Assembly (NCBI GenBank): GCA_035048815.1 | Contig: JAUCBN010000055.1 | Span: 9,084,501-9,148,500, forward strand | DNA from: Abelmoschus esculentus | Taxonomy: Eukaryota > Streptophyta > Magnoliopsida > Malvales > Malvaceae | Length of the DNA stretch: 64,000 bases | Reading direction: 5' to 3' | Shown: positions 56,260 through 64,000 of the stretch, one piece after another | Position numbering within the stretch: position 1 is the first letter of the stretch | How the letters are laid out: the number at the start of each line of letters is the position of its first letter | Program-made: the position numbers and the translations under genes | Notes under the pieces: generated by a model | Databases searched by the model: none | What the model was told of the DNA's origin: nothing | Seen by the model: the letters and a program-made list of their open reading frames with translations, nothing else

Positions 56260-57641
56260 TGATAAGTGTCTATAATTCCTAATTTTTATATTATTTTCCC
56301 ACTCGTTTATTGCTAATAAAGGACATATTTAAGGGCAATATTGGATAATTCTGCTTATTTTCTATATTTCAGCATCTGAATACTTAAATTATGAATTTAT
56401 CTATTATTTGGCATAAAACAGATGCATTTGATGGTTTTCTTTCGTAGACATAAAACTAAATCATAAGAATGGTCAAACAAGAAGACGGATGCTGGAAAAG
56501 AAGTTGAAATGCAGATAAAGCACCTGCCACGACAGCACTTTAGAGGTCGCGACAGCAGAATGAAGATGACAACTGATGCTCGACAGAAGGAGAAAAAGAT
56601 GTTGATTCTAACGGACATAAAGAGAGAGAAAGCCGAAATAGATTAAAGGAGTTAAGCCTTGGTCAAAGTCAAACGCGGGAAAAAGATTTATTTAAGGAAA
56701 TAGAATAAAGTGTTATAGTTTAATTAGGAGTTGTATTCTTTTCCTTGTATAACTCTTTCCTTATGTGAAAAACTTTAACCTAGGATTTGGTCTATATAAG
56801 CCACCCATTAGGGAAAGGGAGGAGATTCAGATTCCCATAGTAAAAATCCTTAAGCCGACGACTACACCATGTTCTAAAAACCTTCGGAGGTTTAGGTTGT
56901 TTGTGGAGTAGTTGGGGAAGAAAGTTGTGACTTATTTTGATATTTATTAATGCAAACTTATTTTTCATAATTTATTCTCTCTTGGTATTTACTTTTTTTC
57001 ACTTATGAGCTCGAAAGATAAGTTTGTGAAGAAAAATACATTTGTCTAAGCTCGGGAGAGTTAGGCTCACAAAACGAGAGAATACGGTCTTTGCTCAAGG
57101 GCATTGACTAATACGGTTTAGAGATAAACCGCCCAGGACTTCAGTGACTAAACGAACGCATGTGTTTGGTTGTTATTCATCCTTGATTAACGTCGGGAGG
57201 TATCATCAAGACGTGGATTTCAACATTGCACTTTGCTTAGGGATAAAGAGGAGACGTACAAGGATGCTCTGTCGAACTATGAAAAGTTGAGTTATCGACA
57301 AGGCATAAACCCGCCTAGGCAGCTGCAGCAACCCTTAGTGCGACCCGCCAAGACGGCAATTCAAGCCATTGCATTAATAAGTGGATAATAAGTGCAACTG
57401 AATTCCCCTCTACAAAACACTCAACCTGGCCTCACTTCATCCATTATTATTCTCTTCTTTTATTTAGCTTTTAAGTTAGTTATTTTAGTTATCTCAACTA
57501 ATCAACTATTTGTGTTTTTATTTTTATTAAGTGCAAGTCTAAGAAGTAGTGAAGTTGACCCAATCCATGTGGGTTCGACACTCTTAAATACTAAAATTTG
57601 GCAAAAGGTGGAATTATCATAGGACTTCTGAGCCTTTACCA
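56260..57641 (+). repeat. Athila 5' LTR
   Basis: Ends CTTTACCA directly before AATTTGGCGCC. It has GTCTATATAAGCC (TATA box, about 56789). It shares architecture and many words with the solo LTRs at 30937 and 35740 and the fragment at 1895. Confidence 0.93.
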
Positions 57642-57645
57642 AATT

Positions 57646-57667
57646 TGGCGCCATTGCCGGGGATTGA
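57646..57667 (+). other. Primer-binding site for tRNA-Asp
   Basis: TGGCGCCATTGCCGGGGATT. The 3' end of plant tRNA-Asp(GUC) is complementary over this stretch, with one mismatch (A where TGGCGCCGTTG is standard). Athila and Tat elements are known to use tRNA-Asp. Confidence 0.85.
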
Positions 57668-57759
57668 CGCTCAACTTTACTACCAATTATTTCTGCACCC
57701 CTTTTATTTTCATCTTTTAATTTGTTTCTTCTAATTTTCTTAAAGGGTTTTCCTGTTGC

Positions 57760-60700
57760 ATGAAATCGAGAGAACCGTAAGGCGTCTACGACAAAGGCTC
57801 CGTGAAATGATGAACGCAGCACCTGGCCAGCAGGGGAACGCTGGTATGAATGTTGCCGCACCTAGAAGGAACTGGCTTTAATGGATTACACGGGGAATAC
57901 CGAACCAAACCCGCAAAGGCCCGATTTGATAAACAACCCTGAAAACCGTTATGTATATTTTTTTTCCTTTTCCTATCTAGAGGAAAAATTAAGCTCCTAC
58001 ATGTGTTGATTTCATGCAAAACGAGAACGGAAACAATTCAACCATAATTGAGCACTCGATTAACACATGAGCAATTTAAGGACTAAAACTTGAATATTTT
58101 AAATTCGAATAACAAGTTAAAAATACAGTCCATCAAAGTTAAATTTAAAAATGCAAAGAACACTCATGATAAATTTCAAACCAAACGGAGCATTCTAACA
58201 TCATCAATTACATGCTTCACTAACTAGGGACCAAAATGTAAATCTTTCAATTTCTAAGGACTACATTCAATTTAAGATAGCCAACTTGAAATTAAATCAA
58301 CTTTATGCATCAAGGTGAAATTCCAACCCAAAATAACATTCGTAGCAACCATATTCAAGCATAGAAAGATATCCGGGACTAAGATGCAATTACGACAACT
58401 AAAACCCATAATTTGACCTAGAGTATCGATACAGTTGAGCCCTGTATCGATACCGTGACATGGAATTAACCAAATTAACTACCAAAGGCCAGAGGTTTCG
58501 AAACTTCCCTTGACAATTTCGAAACTTTGGTGTCCAATGAAGTCCAGGTATCGAAACCGAGCCTTATGGTTTCGAAACCGACGCTTATTTTGGCTTGGGG
58601 TATCGATACCTATTCTAGAGGTATCGACACCTTTATGCCCAGAAACATAAAAACGAACATCTTAAGTAGATTTAATCCATTCAAGACACAACCAATGACC
58701 ACCATCATCTATATGCATACCTCCTAAACCTTGAGAGTGACTTAAACAATCAATTATAGCCATCATAGACCCTATAACATCTATAGACATGCTTCCTAGC
58801 TTTATTCAATTCCAAGTGTTACCCAAGAACAAACATGCTTCAAGCAAACCCAACAACACATCAATCCATCGAAACAACAAGCAAATCATGTTTATAGGTC
58901 GTTATTACAACTCTCTTGCTAATTCAAAACAACCTCTCTAAAGACAAAGTTTACACATTGCCAAGTCTTATTTATTTTGCCAAACCATACCAAAAATGAG
59001 TAAAGTCTTTACCATTGGACCTCTTGCTCCAAATGCTGCTCTTAATGCCTTTATTTCTCAGCAAGGATGAAAAGAGAGTTTAAGCAAAACATGCTTAGTG
59101 AGGTAGCTCTAAAAACAAGTTCATCAATGCAGCGTTTTAAACCATTTTAAAACCATAACATGTAACTTTGTGCTCAGTTAAAACATGCTTGGATAAATCA
59201 TGCTCATGTATACATGTTACCCCCACTACGTACAGTCGGACACAAAGTCACCCTTGTTTACGTATGGGTCAACTATATGCACGGTCGGACGTAAAGTCAC
59301 CCTTGTTTACGTGTAGGCAACATCAATATTTTCATAATCTTTATAGTGCACTTTATCCTAATGACATGTTATTTGTATTCATAACTATAGTTAGTGCCAC
59401 TAATCCAATATTATTCCAATCATGCATGTTAACTTGCTTTTCATAATGCATTCAAAATATGTTCATCAAGTGAACCAAAAATCATGCTCAACGGCTTAAT
59501 CATAGGTAAGGCAAATAACCACAATTTGTTCCAAATCATTCTCATGCTTTCAAAAGCCATGAATACCATTCTAAACCATACATTTACAACAACTAACAAA
59601 TGCATGCATCATTTCAAAATCCAATTTATGCATTCACAAAATCACTACGAAAACATCTTCCACAAGGCTATTGCAAAATAGTCAAAACTTAGGAAATGCT
59701 TCCAAAACCATAGAAATCACTTACTCTTGAACTATGGAAAACTTTTACACTATTCCATAATTACCATAACAGAACCAAACGTTGCGAATCGTTTTTAAAC
59801 CCAAATTCACTCACCGACAAGCAAAACAAGCTTTCGCCGATGCTCCAACAGTAACGCCAACGTACCAGCCACTCAAGAGCCTCCTTGAACTTCCTCTACA
59901 TCACCAAAATAGAGCATATACAAATTAAAATATGCTAAACACAATAGCAACATTAAACCTTCACAACTCTACGAAAACCAAGCCGAAAAGGCTGAAAACT
60001 AAGCCGAAAAGACCGAAAACTACACCAACCACTAACCTAATGAATTTAACACCTAAACCTCCTCAATTATGAACTAAGAACACCTTCAAAACTTCCTTAT
60101 ACCTCTAGAAAAAATAGAGCATCAAAAACAACCCATAAAACAACCCAAAAACCACTTCTAACAACACCGATTCAATTATTCTGGGATTAAAACTATGCGA
60201 GACCATTAAAAGACTCATTTATTCATCAAAATAAGTACAATTTCATAAAAAATCGTCCTAATTACAACTTTGAACAACATCTAACTTATTTTCTTGAAAT
60301 TTCCATTAAAACTCCAAAATCTTGAATTAAAACACAAAATCAAGTTGAAATTAATGATTTGTAAGCCAAATGCTTGGGAATATCATTTAAAGAACCTTAG
60401 AATTAAAAAGGAAACAATAAATTACCTTTTAGATGCTTTTACCAAAATTGACGTGAATTCTCCTCTTGATTTTTCCTGAAATTGGCTTAGGATTTTGTAA
60501 AACAAATGGAGAGATTTTGTTGAGGATGAAAAGCTGATTAAAATGAGATGAATCTTGACAAAATTGGAGAAGAATTCAGCAATTTAATTGAAAAGTCATG
60601 GAGAGAAAATTAGAGAGAGAAAAAAAGATGAGAAAATGGAGTTAAAAAGGAAAATGTGATTAACCGTCAATTAAAACCAATTTTGGTGAATGATCTCTAA

Positions 60701-61860
60701 TTAAAACATTTTGGGTTAATGGCATTCTAAGAATTCTAATCTTTGGCTTAGTTTTCAATTTAGTCACAAAAACCCAAATTTTCGAAAAATTACAATTTTA
60801 CCACTAACTTTTCAAAATTTATATTTTAGTCACTAAAATAGTAATTAAGCTTAATCAAACCAAATTAAGACTCAATTAATATTCCATTAGCCTTAAAACA
60901 TTATTTTTAACATCTTTAGAACTTTTTTAGAAATTTACTATTCACCCGATTAAAATATTAATATTTTAATTATTCAGAATTAATGAACCAAAGAAATCCG
61001 ATTCGACCTGAATCGAACCTCCCTAAACAACACCAAAATTTCCAAACCCAAATTTGGGATGTTACACATTCGCAGTTGTTGATCCTACCAATCTACCTCG
61101 ACAGGAGCGAGTTTGCACTGTCCGTGATTTTCTAGAGGAAGATTTGGATGGATAACTTTGCCGTAGTTATGCCTGATATAAAGGCAAAACATTTTTAATT
61201 AAACTGGTCATGTTCAACATGATCAACAATCTAGGCCATTTTGGGGGATCGGCCAATGACGATGCTCGACAGCATCTTAAGTCCGTTTTGGAAATTTGTA
61301 ATTCATTCAAGCTGCCCGGAGTCTTTGCCGACATCCTGAAATTAAATATGTTTCCCTATTCACTGAGGGATAGGGAAAAATCTTGGTTAAACAATCTTCA
61401 GCCTGGATCGTTGAACTCATGGACAGAACTATGCCAAAGCTTCCTTGCCCGCTTCAGTTACACCAACATGACTGATAAGCTTAGAAACGATATTACATCC
61501 TTCAGGCAAGATGAAGACGAATCTATGTATGAGGCGTGGGAAAGATACAGAAAATTATACCGAAAATTCCCCATGCATGGTTTACCCGAGTGGACACAAG
61601 TATCGATCTTCTATAATGCAGTTAACACCCCAACGAGAATGATGCTTGATACTTCCACCAACGGCACACTACGAGACCGCTCATCCCATGAGAGTCTAGA
61701 GATTCTGGACAGGTTAGCAAAGAATAATTATCAGCACCCAACCACTAGGCGAGGCATAACAAGGCTGACAACTTCTAACTTTTCAGATTCTATCCTAGCT
61801 CAACTTTTAGCCTTGACAAATATGGTAAAGGATCTGCAAAAGAAATCGCTGATTTTGTGA
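57760..61860 (+). pseudogene. Athila gag, split by a 3.1-kb insertion
   Basis: The N-terminal piece upstream of the insertion has IERTVRRLRQRLREMMNAAP (57762-57821). The piece after it reads VVDPTNLPRQERVCTVRDFL (61075-61134), and then the main gag domain is open at 61210-61860. That domain has NMINNLGHFGGSANDDARQH, LFPYSLRD-like LNMFPYSLRDREKSWL, SWTELCQSFLARFSYTNM, and MYEAWERYRKLYRKFPMHGL with EWTQVSIFYNAV, all typical of Athila gag. The 3' part (61861-62570) decays into stops but keeps an acidic Ala/Asp/Glu-rich tract (62500-62550). Confidence 0.88.
57952..61066 (-). repeat. 3.1-kb LTR-like insertion in Athila gag
   Basis: Bounded by TGTATATTTT on the left and GATGTTACA on the right. On the minus strand the start TGTAACATCCCAAATTTGGG is the form I associate with chromovirus LTRs. 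Splicing it out brings the two parts of gag together. It contains no pol, so it is best read as a solo LTR. An imperfect tandem pair with CGGACGTAAAGTCACCCTTG lies at 59225-59320. Mixed TATCGATAC and TTTCGAAAC words lie at 58420-58640. A target-site duplication was not found. Confidence 0.6.
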
Positions 61861-62712
61861 AACATGAGGTGACAATCATGAGTCAAATTCATGCCCGCAG
61901 AATCCAGAATCAACTTTCTATGTTGGGAACTTTAACAGGAATAACATGTCCAACAATTATAACCTAGCATGGAGAAAGCACCCAAACTTCTCATGGAGTA
62001 ACCCCAATAATGCGCTAAACCCGCAACATCAAACTATGTAAAACAATGGATTCCAGCAGAACATAATTGTTTAGCAGTAGATGTCGCAGCAGACACTGCC
62101 TCCGCAGCAAAAAAAAAATGTTCAAACTTTAGAAAACACGCTGCAAAGTTTCATGGCTCAAACTGGTGCATTTATCACAAACACCAATAAATTCATCTAG
62201 AGAGCCAACACATTCATGGACAGAGCAGAGATGAGTTGCAAAACAACGAGTCTGCTGTCAAAATCTTGGAAATAGCAGTAGGACGGATGGCATAACAAAT
62301 TAAAAGCCGACCTATAGGAGGTTTACCTAGCGATACTGAAGTGGCTAGAACTTGTCCTCATGAACAATGTAAGGCTATATCCACCAGAAGTGGATTACAA
62401 CTAAAGGACCCTGAAATACCTGCTCAGAAAGTAGGTAAGAGCCCTGAGACAGTAGCCCCAAAAGAAGCTACGAAAGAAAAACCTGAGGCACAAGAACCAG
62501 AAGATGCTGCCGATGATGATGCCGCAGAAGATGATGCCAAAGCCGCACCGCAGATACGATTTCAATGATCTGAAATGATCAAAGATCTGCGATTACCACC
62601 ACCATTTCCTCAAAGGTTGAAACAATAAAAGCAAGAATATCAGTTTAAGAAATTCTTAGACATCCTTAAACAAGTACACATTAACATACCTTAAGTAGAG
62701 GCAATTAAACAA

Positions 62713-63143
62713 ATGCTCAACCATGCAAAGTTCCTTAAGGATATCATATCCAAGAGGAAAAAAATTGAGGAATTTGAAACTGTTGCTGCAACACAAAGGT
62801 GTGTGGCAATGTTGTACAACAAGGCCACGACCAAAAGAAAAGATCCTGGCAGTTTTATCATACCTTGTTCCATTGGAGATCAATATGTGGGCAAGGAATT
62901 GTGTGACTTAGGTTCCAGCATTAATCTCATGCCTAAGTCCATCTTCCAAAAGCTAGGCATCGGGAAGGCAAAACCAACAACGGTGATGCTGCAACTGGCT
63001 GACCGCTCTTACGTGTAACCGTTAGGAAAGATAGAGGATATTCTGGTAAGAGTGGATAAATTCATATTTCCTGTTGACTTCTTAATTTTAGATTGTGAAG
63101 TAGATGAAAATGCCCCAATCATCTTAGGAAGGCCGTTCCTAGC
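62713..63143 (+). pseudogene. Athila aspartic protease
   Basis: Open 62713-63018: LNHAKFLKDIISKRKKIEEF, then CDLGSSINLMPKSIFQKLGI and TVMLQLADRSYV. The active-site motif is DLGSS, the form usual in Athila in place of DTG/DSG. After a TAA at 63016-63018 the frame continues as PLGKIEDILVRVDKFIFPVD and IILGRPFLA, and ends at the LTR inserted at 63144. Confidence 0.88.
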
Positions 63144-64000
63144 TGATAAGTGCTCAACACACTATCACTTTTTACTCCTTTTATCGGCATTTATCACCAA
63201 ATATTCACCCACTTGAAGCAATGTGTGTGCTTAATGTGATATATTTAGAAGTTATACTTAAATAGATAATATTTATAGAAAAAGGCACGTTTTACTGCGT
63301 TTTCATATCTGTGCAGGAAAACCATTGCCGCGACAGAGACAAGGCCGAGGCAGGACCTGATGCCGAGGCAGCAGCAGGAAGACAGGAAGCAAAGTGATAG
63401 GCGATGGAAAGACAAAAATCTAAGGAACGTGTTTGGACTTGAAGCCCAAGAATCAGAGCTGGCTAGCACAAGGAAAAGCCCAAAGGAAGACCACGCGGGA
63501 AAGCCCCCTTAGCCGAATTCAAACTTGGAAATATAATATTATTATGTACTTGACTTGTTCCCTACTCCAAGTTGTATTCTACTTAGGAAAGGTTTGCCCT
63601 AGGTCTAGCCTATATAAAGACCTAGCCACCCAATGTATCATATATCGAAATACCTAGGGAGAGACGACTTCTACTCTTGTTTACTTCCTCTCCATCATGT
63701 TCTAAAACCTTCATAGGGTTTAGGTGAAGGTTGTGGAGTATTTGTGAGAGGAGATTGTAATTTGTCTTTTATTCAATGCAATAAAGATTATCAAGGTTTG
63801 CTTATCCTTTGTTATTCCTTGTTCTCGCATTCAAGCCCGGGAGGGAAGTTTGTGAGTAATCCATTTATTTAAGCTCGGGAGAGTTAGATTCACGAAAGGG
63901 GTAAGTACGGTGTTTCAATCGCGAAATACTAACTCGGCCTAGGGATAGGTTAAGAGTTTCAACGGCTAAAAGAAGTGTGAGATTGGTTGGTGAGTATAAT
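63144..64000 (+). repeat. Athila-like LTR of another subfamily, runs off the window
   Basis: Begins TGATAAGTGCTCAACAC right after the protease IILGRPFLA. It has a GCCGAGGCAG-rich block at 63340-63375, CCTATATAAAGACC (TATA box, about 63608), GGAGATTGTAATTTGTC, and at 63860-63920 the reverse of the GTGAATCTAACTCTC words at 36310-36340. It starts like the 56260 LTR, but the next 200 bp differ. It continues past 64000. Confidence 0.8.

Larger units (their letters stand above)
56260..63143 (+). mobile_element. Athila-type gypsy element, interrupted twice
   Basis: 5' LTR 56260-57641 (1382 bp, TGATAAGTG...TTTACCA). The primer-binding site TGGCGCCATTGCCGGGG (57646-57662) is complementary to tRNA-Asp except for one A in place of G. 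Gag is split by a 3.1-kb insertion (57952-61066), and a retroviral-type protease follows. It is cut at 63143 by another LTR before reverse transcriptase. Inserted in the chromovirus reverse transcriptase. Confidence 0.9.

Overview
The window is nuclear DNA of a flowering plant, almost certainly a eudicot. The evidence is AT-rich intergenic DNA, spliced genes with short GT-AG introns, a chloroplast-type CRSH gene, a plant FEN1 gene, and deeply nested LTR retrotransposons of plant lineages (Athila, chromovirus/Tekay, Ty1-copia including Sirevirus-like) plus an L1-type LINE. LTRs carrying arrays of a TATCGAAAC/TATCGATAC motif remind me of Malvaceae such as cotton or cacao, but that is only an inference from memory.

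Three genes look intact once spliced. (1) A tandem MATH (TRAF-like) domain protein is on + at 17517-18964, with 6 exons and 315 aa. (2) CRSH, the Ca2+-activated plastid (p)ppGpp synthetase, is on + at 40189-42767, with 4 exons and 580 aa, including two EF hands and a 3-codon uORF. (3) FEN1, the flap endonuclease, is on - at 44515-48376, with 17 exons and 382 aa, including a 12-nt first exon, one GC-AG intron, all seven metal-binding acidic residues and a PCNA-binding box. CRSH and FEN1 converge. For all three, the exon lengths add up to an open frame with consistent phases.

Two recognisable host pseudogenes lie head-to-tail on the - strand. One is a PDR/ABCG transporter relic (about 19205-24826), split by a gag-less Ty1-copia element (19544-23745, TSD ATGGC). 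The other is a boron transporter (BOR) relic (25268-27114). A 60-bp second copy of one ABCG exon edge sits at 30165-30226.

Most of the rest is retrotransposon.
- 1.9-5.0 kb: a truncated Athila LTR and an internally deleted copia element.
- 5.98-10.24 kb: a 5'-truncated LINE with target-site duplication.
- 11.4-14.6 kb: a gypsy LTR with a copia solo LTR nested in it.
- 14.92-15.90 kb: a complete 981-bp TRIM with 301-bp LTRs.
- 27.7-30.0 kb: a rearranged copia chimera.
- 30.2-38.7 kb: Tekay-like gypsy pieces with two Athila solo LTRs of clear TSD, then a Sirevirus-like tail.
- 48.7-64 kb: a stack of at least five insertions. A copia family is hit by an inverted copy of itself, which is hit by a chromovirus, then by an Athila element. 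The Athila is in turn hit by a 3.1-kb LTR-like element and by a second Athila-like LTR that runs off the window.

The most unusual observations are the shared TATCGA-core motif arrays in LTRs of unrelated families, the intact TRIM, the copia chimera with duplicated RNase H and a 31-bp perfect inverted repeat, and the GC-AG intron in FEN1. I did not find CRISPR, tRNA or rRNA genes, and nothing I can call a new gene system.
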